A stretch of DNA of 64,000 bases from Paraburkholderia adhaesiva (GCF_021390575.1 NZ_JAJEJQ010000001.1:186001-250000); one strand, 5' to 3'. Shown: positions 46,369-55,886, numbered from the stretch's first letter. Numbers and translations are program-made. The notes: generated by a model not told the origin, from the sequence alone.

Positions 46369-47436
46369 TCAGGCGGCGTCGCGATACTGGCCAGGCCAGC
46401 GGCGTGGTTTCACCTCGGCAAGCGCCTTGGCGATCGCGGCGATGTGATCGGGCGTCGTGCCGCAGCATCCGCCCGCGATGTTCACGAGGCCCGCCGAGGC
46501 GAATTCCTTGAGCAGTCCCGAGGTGTCGGCGGGGAGTTCGTCGAAGCCGGTGTCGCTCATCGGGTTCGGCAGGCCCGCGTTCGGGTAGCACGACACATAC
46601 GTGTCGCACAGCTTCGCGAGTTCGGCGATGTACGGGCGCATCAGCGCCGCGCCGAGCGCGCAGTTCAAGCCGAACGTTAGCGGCTTCGCATGACGCAGCG
46701 AGTTCCAGAACGCCTCGACGGTCTGCCCCGAGAGAATGCGGCCCGATGCGTCGGTGACGGTGCCCGAGATCATGATCGGCAGTCGCTCGCCCGTGTCCTC
46801 GAACAACTGGTCGAGGGCGAACAGCGCGGCCTTGGCGTTCAGCGTGTCAAAGATCGTCTCGACGAGGAACAGGTCGCAGCCGCCGTCCATCAGGGCCTTC
46901 GCCTGCTGGTAGTACGCGGCGCGCAGTTCGTCGAACGTTACGTTGCGCGCGGCCGGATCGTTCACGTCGGGCGAGATGCTTGCGGTCTTCGGCGTCGGTC
47001 CGATCGCACCCGCGACGAAGCGCGGCTTGTCGGCGCTCGAGTACTTGTCGCACGCAGCACGCGCGAGCTTCGCCGATTCGAGGTTCATCTCGTCGACGAG
47101 GTCTTCCATGCCGTAATCGGCCTGGGCGACGGTGGTCGCGCCGAACGTGTTGGTTTCGATGATGTCGGCGCCCGCGGCGAGATACTGGTCGTGGATCTCG
47201 CGGATGATCTGCGGCTGCGTGATCGAGAGCAATTCGTTGTTGCCCTTGATATCGCGCCCGAAGTCCTTGAAGCGTTCGCCGCGATATGCGGCTTCGTCGA
47301 GCTTGTAGCGCTGGATCATCGTGCCCATCGCACCGTCGAGGATCAGGATGCGCGACGCGAGCAACGCGGGCAGGGCGGCCCCGCGCGTGTACTGGGCTGG
47401 AGCGGCGCTAAGAACGTTATCGGCAGGCTGGTTCAT
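46369..47436 (-). CDS. metH: Homocysteine methyltransferase domain of split methionine synthase
   Basis: The 355-residue protein is the stand-alone first domain of methionine synthase: [17 protein letters not shown] (start of the barrel), [21 protein letters not shown], the zinc-ligand Cys in FGLNCALGA, and the Cys pair in [12 protein letters not shown]. It binds zinc and homocysteine and receives the methyl group from the cobalamin half encoded next. I start at the ATG at 47436 because the frame before it is not protein-like. Both halves are on the same strand and most likely form one transcript with a promoter at about 47480. Confidence 0.95.
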   Translation of the reverse strand: MNQPADNVLSAAPAQYTRGAALPALLASRILILDGAMGTMIQRYKLDEAAYRGERFKDFGRDIKGNNELLSITQPQIIREIHDQYLAAGADIIETNTFGATTVAQADYGMEDLVDEMNLESAKLARAACDKYSSADKPRFVAGAIGPTPKTASISPDVNDPAARNVTFDELRAAYYQQAKALMDGGCDLFLVETIFDTLNAKAALFALDQLFEDTGERLPIMISGTVTDASGRILSGQTVEAFWNSLRHAKPLTFGLNCALGAALMRPYIAELAKLCDTYVSCYPNAGLPNPMSDTGFDELPADTSGLLKEFASAGLVNIAGGCCGTTPDHIAAIAKALAEVKPRRWPGQYRDAA

Positions 47437-47788
47437 GGAAGGCGGAGGGCTTGGCGCCGGTTGAACGGTGAAACCCAATATTGTAGCCGCTGACGGGCAG
47501 ATTCGCCGGGCGGCGGCGCTGTCCGCCGCGTAGGCGGCGCGGTGCGTGCGCGGATGGCTGCAGAAACCGGGGAACGCGCTGATACGGGCGGACTGCGGCG
47601 CGAACACGCTGCGCGACGAGCCTCAAACGTCCGCGAAAGACGCCAGGCTTCAGTGCGCTGGCTGAATGATTCCGTCGATCCGTTGAATCTTCAGGAGGAA
47701 TGCGACGTTTCGGCGGTACAGTTCTTCCGGTTGAATTGCTGAATTGCGTAAGGACGTCGGCGTAACGCCATCACGAACGAGGACCACC
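47437..47788. other. Divergent intergenic region upstream of split metH
   Basis: This 352-bp region separates metH (leftward) from the cupin gene (rightward). A TACAAT box for the metH side lies at 47480-47485, giving a leader of about 37 nt. I looked for a SAH or cobalamin riboswitch on the minus strand and found no convincing conserved core. GAGGACCACC precedes the cupin start. Confidence 0.5.
47480..47485 (-). promoter_or_regulatory. -10 box of the metH promoter
   Basis: On the minus strand GGCTACAATATTGGG contains TACAAT 44 bp before the metH ATG. A -35 at the right distance is weak, so activation by a regulator (MetR would be usual for metH) is possible. Only the -10 is clear. Confidence 0.4.
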
Positions 47789-48274
47789 ATGAGCCTGTAT
47801 CTGATCAAAAGCCAGGACATCGCTGAGATGGAGGGCACGAGAAAGACCCATTTCATCAACCCGAACGCAAAACGTATCAACAAGTCGCTAGGGGAAGCGA
47901 CCGGCCTCACCGGATTCGGCTTCCATCTCATCGAGGTCGAGCCGGGCGATGAGACGACGGAGCATCACTTTCACCATCATGAGGACGAGTGCGTCTTCGT
48001 ACTGAGCGGAACGGCGACCGCGGTGATCGGGGATGATGAATACCCCATCGGGCAAGGGGATTTCATCGGCTACAGGAAGGGGGGCTTGCCTCACTCGATC
48101 AGGAATACCGGTTCGGAGACCTTGCGCTGTATCGTTGTCGGAGAACGTCGTGCCCATGACGTTTGCGACTATCCTCGCCAAAACAAACGGCTGTACCGCA
48201 ATTCGGACATGCCGAGGAATCTCGTGAACTGGTCCGATATCGAGGAGCCCGGTGGCGGTGTCGGCAAAAAGTGA
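47789..48274 (+). CDS. Cupin-domain protein
   Basis: The 161-residue protein is a single small cupin: FGFHLIEVEPGDETTEHHFHHHEDECVFVLSG (metal ligands His, His, Glu) around residues 44-75 and IGQGDFIGYRKGGLPHSIRNTG with the final His around 88-109. It should bind one metal ion. Homologues are often annotated as cupins of unknown role. The C-terminal 40 residues are basic and Gly-rich. Start at the ATG at 47789 with GAGGACC upstream. It is alone and ends at a bidirectional terminator. Confidence 0.88.
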   Translation: MSLYLIKSQDIAEMEGTRKTHFINPNAKRINKSLGEATGLTGFGFHLIEVEPGDETTEHHFHHHEDECVFVLSGTATAVIGDDEYPIGQGDFIGYRKGGLPHSIRNTGSETLRCIVVGERRAHDVCDYPRQNKRLYRNSDMPRNLVNWSDIEEPGGGVGKK

Positions 48275-48315
48275 TGCTGCCGATCTCCCGGCAAAGAAAC
48301 GAAGAAGCAGAAAAA

Positions 48316-48349
48316 GAAAACCCCGTCCGGCGATGCGGACGGGGTTTTC
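48316..48349. terminator. Bidirectional rho-independent terminator
   Basis: GAAAACCCCGTCC pairs with GGACGGGGTTTTC over 13 bp around an 8-nt loop. It lies between the cupin gene and the convergent DUF3567 gene. Confidence 0.92.
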
Positions 48350-48382
48350 TGGGCGGATGTGGAGCGTCGCTAACGTGGGAGG

Positions 48383-48640
48383 TCAGTGAAGCACCACTGG
48401 ATGCATCATGAGACTGTCGAATTGCCCGAGGAACTCGTCGACTTCATCGAGCGACGGTTCTTCCTCGATGAGCTTCTGCACATGCTCGCGAAAATGTGCC
48501 GCCATCACGCCGTCGATGAAGATCTCGCGCCGTGCATTCTTGTCGACGATTTCATAGCCACCCGACTTCATCGCGCCGTGACCATCCTCCGGCGGGAATT
48601 CGACGACACAATAGTTTGGACTGTTGTAGATCATTTGCAT
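48383..48640 (-). CDS. DUF3567 small conserved protein
   Basis: The 85-residue protein matches DUF3567, a small family of beta-proteobacteria: MQMIYNSPNYCVVEFPPEDGHGAMKSGGYEIVDKN at the start and HVQKLIEEEPSLDEVDEFLGQFDSLMMHPVVLH at the end. Function is unknown. It starts at the ATG at 48640 with AGGAG upstream; the frame extending further upstream is not protein-like. Confidence 0.9.
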   Translation of the reverse strand: MQMIYNSPNYCVVEFPPEDGHGAMKSGGYEIVDKNARREIFIDGVMAAHFREHVQKLIEEEPSLDEVDEFLGQFDSLMMHPVVLH

Positions 48641-48788
48641 GGCGACACTCCTTTTTCCTGTGCTCCCTGGCTTCCTTACTGCAATACATGGAGCGTTGGT
48701 TCTGGAATTCAAGGGGGTCCCTCATTACTGCTCTTGTGGGCTGCTCTCTTTCTCGTTCTCGTGCTGCTTCCTGTATCAGGTGCTTCCG

Positions 48789-49577
48789 TTAGACCGATTG
48801 ATGCAGAAACGTTTCAAGCAACGCCGTGAATCTGTGGGATTCCTCTACAGGGGCCAGATGTGCCGCGTCGAGGATCTCGAAACGTGCGTCCGCGATGGCG
48901 TCAGCGAGCGCTCGTGTGGCAGCAGCCGGCGTGCCGCTGTCGTAACGTCCGGCGACGGCGAGCGCTGGTACGCGCAGTTCTGCGAGCCGCTCGTGCGCGT
49001 CGAAATCACGCAGTGCCTCGCAGGCCATCGCATAACCTTCTGAAGCTGTCCGTAATAAAACGTCACAAATTACTTTGACGGTTTCGCCGTGTGCCTGGCG
49101 GAATTCCGGCGTGAACCAGCGCTCCATCGTGGCGTTCGCGAGCATCACTGTGCCTTCGCGGCGCACGAGCGCGGCACGTTGGGTCCACATGTCGCGTGCT
49201 TCGTGTGGCGTGCGGCTCGACGTGTCGCAAAGCGTCAGCGAGAGCACGCGCGCCGGATAGTCGATTGCAAACTGCTGCGCGATCATGCCGCCCATCGACA
49301 CACCGACGAGGTGCGTTCTCGTTACGCCGTTCGTATCGAGGATGGCGTTGAGATCGGCGGCAAGCTGTGCGAAGCCGAACGGTTCGCGCGAAATCGCGCT
49401 GGCTCCGTGACCGCGCACGTCATAGCGCAGCACGTTGTAGCGATGACGAAAATGACCGGCCAGGTGGTCCCACACGGTGTGATCGCCGCCCAGTTGATGC
49501 ACGAACGTGAGCGCGGGTCCGCCACTTCGCGCATCGAGGACGTAGTGCGTATCGATGCCGTTGACAGTCACTTGCAT
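48789..49577 (-). CDS. Alpha/beta hydrolase, 3-oxoadipate enol-lactonase (PcaD)-like
   Basis: The 262-residue protein is an alpha/beta hydrolase with LTFVHQLGGDHTVWDHLAGHF (oxyanion region), YDVRGHGAS, the nucleophile elbow VGVSMGGMIAQQFA (Ser near 91), the acid Asp in VAGRYDSGTPAAAT and the His in DAAHLAPVEES. Length and the SMGG elbow match 3-oxoadipate enol-lactonases of the protocatechuate path, but no other pca gene is nearby, so another ester or lactone substrate is quite possible. Starts at the ATG at 49577 with AGGAG upstream. It appears to be transcribed alone. Confidence 0.85.
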   Translation of the reverse strand: MQVTVNGIDTHYVLDARSGGPALTFVHQLGGDHTVWDHLAGHFRHRYNVLRYDVRGHGASAISREPFGFAQLAADLNAILDTNGVTRTHLVGVSMGGMIAQQFAIDYPARVLSLTLCDTSSRTPHEARDMWTQRAALVRREGTVMLANATMERWFTPEFRQAHGETVKVICDVLLRTASEGYAMACEALRDFDAHERLAELRVPALAVAGRYDSGTPAAATRALADAIADARFEILDAAHLAPVEESHRFTALLETFLHQSV

Positions 49578-49970
49578 GGTTTCCTCCTTCACGTTGCCGG
49601 GTCGGGAGTCAGGCCGTCTGCGAGGTGCTGCGTGGACGTGATGCCGGTGGAGCAACCCGCGCGCTAAAACGTGCGCGGGACGGTATGGGGTGCGGTCCCC
49701 GGAATTCATATTGGCAGCGCGCTTCGATTTTTTCGTCTGTTCTTTTCTTCAGATTGAGGCGGTGCGAAGTGCAATGCTGGAAGCTGTGATGACGATCGAG
49801 GATGCAGTGAATGGACTGCCAAATGTTCCCGATAACGTTCGCTTCCGGTGTTTGCAGTATGCGCTATTTCACGGCGACTTGCCGAGTGATGAACCGCACT
49901 GATCGCGTTCGATTGTGAGCGCGTGTTACCGCACGTTTCGACTGGGCGTTGCTGATACGTGCTTCGACGT
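49578..49970. other. Intergenic stretch upstream of the PcaD-like gene
   Basis: About 390 bp between the PcaD-like gene and the 3' end of the DUF3108 gene, both leftward. A rightward 70-codon frame (49690-49902) includes MTIEDAVNGLPNVPDNVRFR with no recognisable family and no good ribosome binding site; I leave it uncalled. Nothing else stands out. Confidence 0.35.
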
Positions 49971-51386
49971 TCAGGGCTTGATGGTGTCACTCATGCCAGG
50001 TATTGCATCCCGGCCTGCGTGTATTGGCGAAGGCGCAGCCGGTAACGCTTCCGATTGCGGCGCCATGTCGGGAGGCGATGAAGTTTGCGATCCGGTCACG
50101 GGCGTCACTGATGCGGGCGATTCTGGCGTCGCGTTGCCCGCGGACGCTGCCCCTGTTTCGCTCGATGGCGCTGCTTCGATCGCAGGCGCCGCCGCGCTCG
50201 CACCGTTGCCTGCCGTGCCTGTGCCGCCGGTGTCGTTCGATGCGACCGGTTTGACGGCACCACGCCACAGCAATTCGAATTCCGTACCATTGGGCTCGGT
50301 CTGCACGAGCCGTACCGGCAGCCAGCCAAGCGACGGCGCGAGCCACACATCGATGCGCCGCTTGTCGCCCTCGCGGCGAGGCAGTCGCATGAAGTGGCGC
50401 GCCGTGAGATACCCGTGATATGTCCGCACCGTCTCGTCGCCGATCGTCGTTACGGGCCAGGTCTCGGCACTGTCGTTGTCGGCGACGTAGAACTCGCGCG
50501 TGACGCCGGGCTGGTATGCGGCGGGGTCCCCGCGAACGAGGCTCGCGAGTTGCATCACCATGCTGAAGCGATCCTGCGCGGCGTCGGGCAACGCACGCGA
50601 GACCGGCGTGCGCGTGAACACGATCTGCTTGTCGCTGCGGTTGAAGTGGGTGACCTCCTCGGGGCGATGACCTCGCTTCTCGACGTACTTGTCAGGAGCC
50701 AGGCCGAACGCGTCCACGTGTCCGCTGCTCGTCCAGCTGAACGTGCCGACGAACGGCAGCGGCACCGATACCACCATGTCGTAACGCTCGCCATCGCTCA
50801 TCCAATGGATCGTGCCCGGCTGGTTGCGCACGCCGTTATAAAACGTGTCGTACTGCAGATCGCCCGAGGGCGGGATCGAGAACTTCACGCCGTGCGACGC
50901 GTTCGCAGCGGGCGCCGAAGGCGTATTGCCGGTGCCCGCCGCAGCGTTCGCGTTGGCGTTCTGATTCAGGCTCGCGGCCGTCGATGTGCCGGTTGCGGCG
51001 GTGTCCGACGCCGCGGTATCGGCGGCGGCGCTTGTCGTGGGCTGTTCCGCCGGCAACGACGCATGCGGCTGCGGCGGCGTAATGGCACGGAGCGTGTGTG
51101 GGTCAGGCGCTTTGCGGTGCACGGGACGCGGGGCCGGTTTCAGCGCGTGCGCGGACAGCGACGCGGGATGTGCTTCGCGTTCGATACGCGCGGGCTTCAG
51201 CAGGGCGACCTGGACCGGCACGTGCACCGTGGTGACGGGTGGTGGAGCATCGCGATGACGCTCGAACCACTCGCCGGCGACCCCGTGCAGGATCGTCACC
51301 GCGACGAACGCCGTCACCCAGCGCCACGCGTATGCGCGGCGCGGCCGGACAGGGCCGGGGCGGGTGGGGACGGTGGCGGTCGACAT
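49971..51386 (-). CDS. DUF3108 envelope protein
   Basis: The 471-residue protein has one N-terminal membrane segment (WRWVTAFVAVTILHGVAGEW, residues 21-40). A disordered Pro/Ala/Thr-rich linker of about 125 residues follows, and then a DUF3108 domain (FSIPPSGDLQYDTFYNG, YDMVVSVPLPFVGTFSW, HFNRSDKQIVFTRT, DVWLAPSLGWLPVRLVQ) from about 170 to 385. The end is another Ala/Thr/Ser-rich low-complexity tail. DUF3108 proteins are periplasmic beta proteins of unknown function. A TonB-like layout (anchor plus Pro-rich linker) is visible but there is no TonB C-terminal domain. It lies 107 bp downstream of the IclR-type gene on the same strand. Confidence 0.87.
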   Translation of the reverse strand: MSTATVPTRPGPVRPRRAYAWRWVTAFVAVTILHGVAGEWFERHRDAPPPVTTVHVPVQVALLKPARIEREAHPASLSAHALKPAPRPVHRKAPDPHTLRAITPPQPHASLPAEQPTTSAAADTAASDTAATGTSTAASLNQNANANAAAGTGNTPSAPAANASHGVKFSIPPSGDLQYDTFYNGVRNQPGTIHWMSDGERYDMVVSVPLPFVGTFSWTSSGHVDAFGLAPDKYVEKRGHRPEEVTHFNRSDKQIVFTRTPVSRALPDAAQDRFSMVMQLASLVRGDPAAYQPGVTREFYVADNDSAETWPVTTIGDETVRTYHGYLTARHFMRLPRREGDKRRIDVWLAPSLGWLPVRLVQTEPNGTEFELLWRGAVKPVASNDTGGTGTAGNGASAAAPAIEAAPSSETGAASAGNATPESPASVTPVTGSQTSSPPDMAPQSEALPAAPSPIHAGRDAIPGMSDTIKP

Positions 51387-51493
51387 GGGTTGGCGCGTTG
51401 GCGATGACGATGAACGTTAATGTGACATGAACCGGGTTCGACCGTGCACAGCGACGCGACGTTCCACTCCGGCGGTTGCGTGCCGATGGTGGT

Positions 51494-52408
51494 TCAGCGT
51501 TCGTCTGGACTGTACCCCAATTCCCAGGACAGCTTCTGCGCGCACGCGCGCAATGCCGTATCGACCGAGCCGCTCCAGCGGATGTCGAACGCGCCTTCGT
51601 GACCGAGCGCGATCAGGCCGAGCGCGAGGTCGCCGGTTGCGTCGAAGACCGGTGTGCAGAACGCGTGGATCGTCGGCAGAAGCATGCCTTCGACGCGCGC
51701 CGCGCCGTGTTCGCGCACTTCGGCCAGTGCGCGTTCGAGTTGCTCGGCCGTGCGCGGTGTCGAGCCCGTCGTGAAGTGCTGCGCGCCGCTGAGTTCGCGC
51801 TCGATCAACGGGCCGGTCTTGCTGCGCGGCAGGTACGCGGCGAACAGCAGGCCGGTGGCGGAGCTGAGCATCGGCATCACGTCGCCGAGCTTGAGCGATG
51901 CCTTCGCCGGATGGCTCGACTCGATCCAGTGGACGACGGTGGGCCCCTGATTGCCCCACACGGCGATGCCGAGCGTGACGTCGAGCGCATCGTGCATTTC
52001 TGCCAGCGCCAGTCGTGCGAGCTTGACGCCATCGACGCGAGCGAGTCGCGCGAGGCCCAGCTGCAGTGCGAAGCCGCCGAGTTCATAGCGCCCCGAGAGC
52101 GGGTCCTGCGCGACTACGCCGAGCCGCAGAAAACTCACGAGATAACGGTGCGCCTTGGCCGGACTCATGCCCGCGCGCCGCGCGAGGTCGCGCAGCATCA
52201 TCGCGCGCGGCTCGCTGGTCAGCACTTCCAGTAGACGAAAACCCACCTCGATCGACTGGATGCCCGATCGCAGTTTTTCTTCGCTGCCAGCGGAGGCGTC
52301 GGGGTTGTCGTGGGCGTCGGCGAGGTCGTCCGGGCCGAGGTCGTCCGTGGCGGCCGGGTCGGTCGGACCGGCGGCAAAGCGCGGGGCGGTGCGTGCGGTT
52401 GGTGGCAT
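51494..52408 (-). CDS. IclR-family transcriptional regulator
   Basis: The 304-residue protein has an acidic N-terminal tail of about 45 residues, the IclR winged helix (GIQSIEVGFRLLEVLTSEPRAMMLRDLARRAGMSPAKAHRYLVSF, about 48-92), and the effector domain (LPRSKTGPLIERELSG, VEGMLLPTIHAFCTPVFDATGDLALGLIALG). Start chosen at the ATG at 52408. It is divergent from the fumarylacetoacetate hydrolase-family gene, 288 bp away, and probably regulates it; IclR proteins commonly control aromatic catabolism. The effector is not known. Confidence 0.92.
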   Translation of the reverse strand: MPPTARTAPRFAAGPTDPAATDDLGPDDLADAHDNPDASAGSEEKLRSGIQSIEVGFRLLEVLTSEPRAMMLRDLARRAGMSPAKAHRYLVSFLRLGVVAQDPLSGRYELGGFALQLGLARLARVDGVKLARLALAEMHDALDVTLGIAVWGNQGPTVVHWIESSHPAKASLKLGDVMPMLSSATGLLFAAYLPRSKTGPLIERELSGAQHFTTGSTPRTAEQLERALAEVREHGAARVEGMLLPTIHAFCTPVFDATGDLALGLIALGHEGAFDIRWSGSVDTALRACAQKLSWELGYSPDER

Positions 52409-52696
52409 GGATATCGTTCTGGTCAGGGCAACAGCGAGTGGCGTAACGGGCGGCAACACGGCGAGCAAGACAGCGCGGGCTGGGCGCGTCGGCGTAGCCT
52501 GGCCGCAGAGACGGGCGGCGCGGCTACGGTTTCAGCGGCCATCGCCCGCGGTGGCTGCCAAAGCCACCGCAAGCCCCGAGCCACGGCCCCAGCGCGGGAG
52601 TGGCCTGCCACCCATGTGCCGCCACCACTTTGGCTGCGCGGATTCACCATCGTAGAATACATTTCCTCTATCGTCATCCGGACAACGCCCGCTTCC

Positions 52697-53695
52697 ATGA
52701 AACTTGCCACACTGAAGGACGGCACCCGCGACGGCCAGCTGATCGTCGTTTCCCGCGACCTGCGCACCGCCGCCATCGCCGACCAGGTCGCGCCCACGCT
52801 GCAACGCGCGCTCGACGACTGGCGCTTTTACGCGCCGCAGTTGCTCGATCTCTACGATGCGCTCAACCAGGGCCGGGCCCGCAACGCCTTCAATTTCGAT
52901 GCCCGCGAGTGCATGGCGCCGCTGCCGCGTGCGTATCAATGGGCGGACGGATCGTCGTATGTGAATCACGTCGAGCTCGTGCGCCGCGCGCGCGGCGCCG
53001 AAATGCCTCCGGAGTTCTGGACCGATCCGCTCATGTACCAGGGCGGCAGCGATGACTTCATCGGCCCCGCCGACGACATCGTGTGCGCATCCGAATCGTT
53101 CGGCATCGACTTCGAGGCCGAGGTCGCGGTGATCACCGGCGACGTGCCGATGAGCGTTACGCCCGACGAAGCGCTCAAAGCCGTGCGTCTCGTCACGCTT
53201 GTCAACGACGTTTCGCTGCGCAACCTGATTCCAGCCGAACTCGCGAAGGGTTTTGTCTTTTTCCAGAGCAAGCCGGCCACGTCGTTCGCGCCGGTCGCGG
53301 TGACGCCCGACGAACTCGGCGGCCACTGGCGCGAGGGCCGCGTGCATCTGCCGATGCTCGTCCACTGGAACGGCAAGAAGGTCGGCCAGCCCGACGCGGG
53401 AACGGACATGGTGTTCCACTTCGGCCAGTTGATCGCGCACGCGGCGAAGACCCGCAATCTGCGCGCGGGCGCGATCGTCGGGTCGGGCACGATCTCGAAC
53501 AAGGACGCGAAGCGCGGCTACTGCTGCATCGCCGAGAAGCGCTGCCTTGAAATGATCGAGCATGGCGAGGCGCGCACGGAATTCATGAAGTTCGGCGACT
53601 CCGTGAAGATCGAAATGCTCGACGAGGCTGGTAAGTCGGTTTTCGGTGCGATCGATCAGGCGGTGGTGCCGTTGCATGAAGCGGCCGGAGTGTGA
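52697..53695 (+). CDS. Fumarylacetoacetate hydrolase-family enzyme
   Basis: The 332-residue protein matches the FAH superfamily: metal ligands in the region ESFGIDFEAEVAVITGDVPM (E-x-E of the active site), LVTLVNDVSLRNL, and the HFGQLIAHAAKTRNLRAGAIVGSGTISN segment with the conserved Gly-rich turn. It resembles the fumarylacetoacetate hydrolase of tyrosine and homogentisate breakdown, cleaving a C-C bond to give fumarate and acetoacetate. Only this gene of the path is present here: no maleylacetoacetate isomerase follows. Start at the ATG at 52697. The divergent IclR-type regulator likely controls it. Confidence 0.9.
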   Translation: MKLATLKDGTRDGQLIVVSRDLRTAAIADQVAPTLQRALDDWRFYAPQLLDLYDALNQGRARNAFNFDARECMAPLPRAYQWADGSSYVNHVELVRRARGAEMPPEFWTDPLMYQGGSDDFIGPADDIVCASESFGIDFEAEVAVITGDVPMSVTPDEALKAVRLVTLVNDVSLRNLIPAELAKGFVFFQSKPATSFAPVAVTPDELGGHWREGRVHLPMLVHWNGKKVGQPDAGTDMVFHFGQLIAHAAKTRNLRAGAIVGSGTISNKDAKRGYCCIAEKRCLEMIEHGEARTEFMKFGDSVKIEMLDEAGKSVFGAIDQAVVPLHEAAGV

Positions 53696-53899
53696 CGTGA
53701 GCGTGGCGCGCTTGTATAGGAGGCTCGTGCGAGATGCCCTCCGAAAGGGTTTCGCCGGATGCCGCATCCGGCACGCGCCGCTACACTGAAAAACGCACCC
53801 GACAGGGCTCGCGCCGCGCCGCTGCTGGCACTATCCGGTAACGGTGCGGTGAACGACGCGATACGAAGAATGCGCACGCACCATAAATCTGGAGACACC

Positions 53900-54106
53900 A
53901 TGAAGCCCTCTCGACTGAGTCGTGCGGCCGTGCTGCTTGCATCCGCGTTCCGCCGTGCGCTGCGCGACGCGCTCGAATCGACGCGTGGTCTCGTCGATGC
54001 GAATGGCGTCGTCAACATGAGCACCACCGATCACCGCGGCCTCGACGGTCGCGCCCGCGTGATGGTCGAGATCAGCGACGGCAAATGGGTTTGTCAGCCG
54101 CACTGA
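53900..54106 (+). pseudogene. Internally deleted LivK-type amino-acid ABC binding-protein gene
   Basis: The 68-codon frame joins two ends of one family. The first 18 residues ([17 protein letters not shown]) look like the start of a signal peptide without its cleavage site. From residue 23 it reads [20 protein letters not shown] and [20 protein letters not shown], the last 40 residues of branched-chain amino-acid binding proteins. About 900 bp of the middle are missing, apparently in frame. GGAG stands 5 nt before the ATG, so a 68-residue peptide could still be made, but it cannot bind ligand. I read it as the residue of a clean internal deletion. Confidence 0.68.
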
Positions 54107-54171
54107 GTCGCGTCGCAGGCATTGCAGTCCCGTCCAACCAATCAGTAATACGAAGCAAGGAGTATCCGTCC

Positions 54172-55002
54172 ATGAACGATCCTTTTTACGCCAGCTATCG
54201 CGCGCTTCGCGTAGAGCGGCACGAGCACGGCATCGTCGAGATCGTGATGAGCGGCGAAGGCACGAACAAGAGCGGCCTCGCAACCGCCGACGCCAGCATG
54301 CACCGCGAACTCGCCGAAATCTGGCGCGACGTGGACCGCGACCCCGATGCGCGCGTCGCGCTGATCCGCGGCGAGGGCAAGGGGTTTTCGGCGGGCGGCG
54401 ATCTGAAGCTCGTTGAGGACATGGCCACGCATTTCGACGTGCGCGCGCGCGTCTGGCGCGAGGCGCGCGACCTCGTCTACAACGTGATCAACTGCAGCAA
54501 GCCCGTCGTGTCGGCGATGCACGGGCCGGCCGTGGGCGCGGGGCTCGTCGCGGGCCTTCTCGCCGATATCTCGATCGCGGCGAAAACGGCGCGCATCATC
54601 GACGGGCACACGCGTCTCGGCGTAGCAGCGGGCGACCATGCGGCGATCGTCTGGCCGCTGTTGTGCGGCATGGCGAAGGCGAAGTACTACCTGCTGCTGT
54701 GCGAGCCGGTGAGCGGCGAGGAGGCTGAGCGCATCGGCCTCGTGTCGCTTGCGGTCGATGAAAACGATCTGGTGCCGAAGGCGTTCGAAGTCGCGAAGCG
54801 GCTCGCGAACGGCTCGCAAACGGCGGTGCGCTGGACGAAGTACGCGCTCAACAACTGGCTGCGCATGGCTGGGCCGAATTTCGACACGTCGCTCGCGCTC
54901 GAATTCATGGGCTTCTCGGGCCCGGACGTGCATGAGGGCGTGAAGTCGCTGCGCGAGCGCCGTGCGCCCGATTTCCCCGGCGGCGATCCGTTCGGGGCGT
55001 GA
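54172..55002 (+). CDS. Enoyl-CoA hydratase/isomerase family protein
   Basis: The 276-residue protein is a crotonase: the oxyanion-hole strands [20 protein letters not shown] (about 66-85) and [20 protein letters not shown] (about 115-134), followed by the usual [14 protein letters not shown]. The two catalytic Glu positions of classical hydratases are Ala/Asp-like here (GVAAGDHA), so it may be an isomerase, decarboxylase or thioesterase-type crotonase rather than a hydratase. Start at the ATG at 54172 with AAGGAG upstream. It is followed by phaM-type and patatin genes in the same direction, but with a 151-bp gap. Confidence 0.88.
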   Translation: MNDPFYASYRALRVERHEHGIVEIVMSGEGTNKSGLATADASMHRELAEIWRDVDRDPDARVALIRGEGKGFSAGGDLKLVEDMATHFDVRARVWREARDLVYNVINCSKPVVSAMHGPAVGAGLVAGLLADISIAAKTARIIDGHTRLGVAAGDHAAIVWPLLCGMAKAKYYLLLCEPVSGEEAERIGLVSLAVDENDLVPKAFEVAKRLANGSQTAVRWTKYALNNWLRMAGPNFDTSLALEFMGFSGPDVHEGVKSLRERRAPDFPGGDPFGA

Positions 55003-55153
55003 TGGCCGTGGCCTCACGGTCCACGAGTCGCGCGAGCGGCACGATGGCCTGAATGCATCGGCCGCGCGAGCGCCGACCGTCGCGCACGGTGCGGCTCGCG
55101 CGGTATGATCGGAACGCATGTCTCTTGACCTCCAACCGTGCGAGGAGATCCGC

Positions 55154-55831
55154 ATGACCGAAACAGCTGGTTCCGTGCCGCCGTTCCCGGGATTTCCCGG
55201 TTTCCCGCCCGCAGAAATGCTGGACCGCATGTGGGGGATGATGCGTCTCACACCGTTCGGCAGCGCGTTCCCGGGTAGCGAGCCGGGGATGGCGCAGGGC
55301 TTTGGGCCGTCACTGTCGATGATGTCCGACATGATGACCCCGCTCACCAACATTGAGGAACTCGACAAGCGCATTACCGACCTGCGTGCCGTCGAGCAGT
55401 GGCTCAAGCTCAACCTGAGCATGTTGCAGTCGTCGATCCAGGCGCTGGAGGTGCAGCGCGCGACGCTCTCGACGCTGCGCGCGTTTGGCGCGTTCGCGCA
55501 ATCGCAGATGACGCCGCCGCCCGCGTCGTCGAGGGAGTCTTCGCATACGTTCACCCGCGCCGCGCCCGAGCCGGAGCCCGCGGCTGAGGCGTCCGCTTCG
55601 GACAGCCCGCCGCCCCCGGGTTTCGACGCCTCGGCCTGGTGGAATCTGCTGCAGGCCCAGTTCAATCAGCTCGCGCAGTTCGCGGCGGCGCAGCCCGTCA
55701 TGGCGACACAGGAAGGCGACGCTGCGGCGGCGAAGAGCGCGGACGCGAAGCCCGCGGCCAGGCGCACCAGCGGCACGAGCAAGCCGTCCGCGTCGCGCCC
55801 AGCGAAGAAGGCGCCGGCGAAGCCTGCGTGA
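55154..55831 (+). CDS. phaM: PhaM-type polyhydroxyalkanoate granule-associated protein
   Basis: The 225-residue protein resembles PhaM of Cupriavidus: a Pro/Phe/Met-rich start (FPGFPGFPPAEMLDRMWGMM), the conserved helix TPLTNIEELDKRITDLRAVEQWLKLNLSML with a following coiled segment, a disordered Pro/Ala linker, and a basic SASRPAKKAPAKPA tail. PhaM binds PHA synthase and, through such a tail, the nucleoid, and so distributes PHB granules. Start at the ATG at 55154 with GAGGAG upstream. It is 55 bp before the patatin gene, on the same strand. The name follows similarity in architecture; the residue-level match is by eye. Confidence 0.82.
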   Translation: MTETAGSVPPFPGFPGFPPAEMLDRMWGMMRLTPFGSAFPGSEPGMAQGFGPSLSMMSDMMTPLTNIEELDKRITDLRAVEQWLKLNLSMLQSSIQALEVQRATLSTLRAFGAFAQSQMTPPPASSRESSHTFTRAAPEPEPAAEASASDSPPPPGFDASAWWNLLQAQFNQLAQFAAAQPVMATQEGDAAAAKSADAKPAARRTSGTSKPSASRPAKKAPAKPA

Positions 55832-55886
55832 GGCGCGCGGCGCAGGCCTGAACGGCGCGAGAGCGCATACGGGGAGCGTCGGCATC

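Noticed and set aside
47437..47788. SAH or cobalamin riboswitch upstream of metH
   Set aside because: Such switches precede metH in some relatives, but I could not find the conserved core on the minus strand; only isolated similar words such as GAGGCTCG occur.
49690..49902. 70-codon rightward frame next to the DUF3108 gene
   Set aside because: The second half looks somewhat protein-like, but there is no family, no good ribosome binding site, and it is convergent with a real gene.
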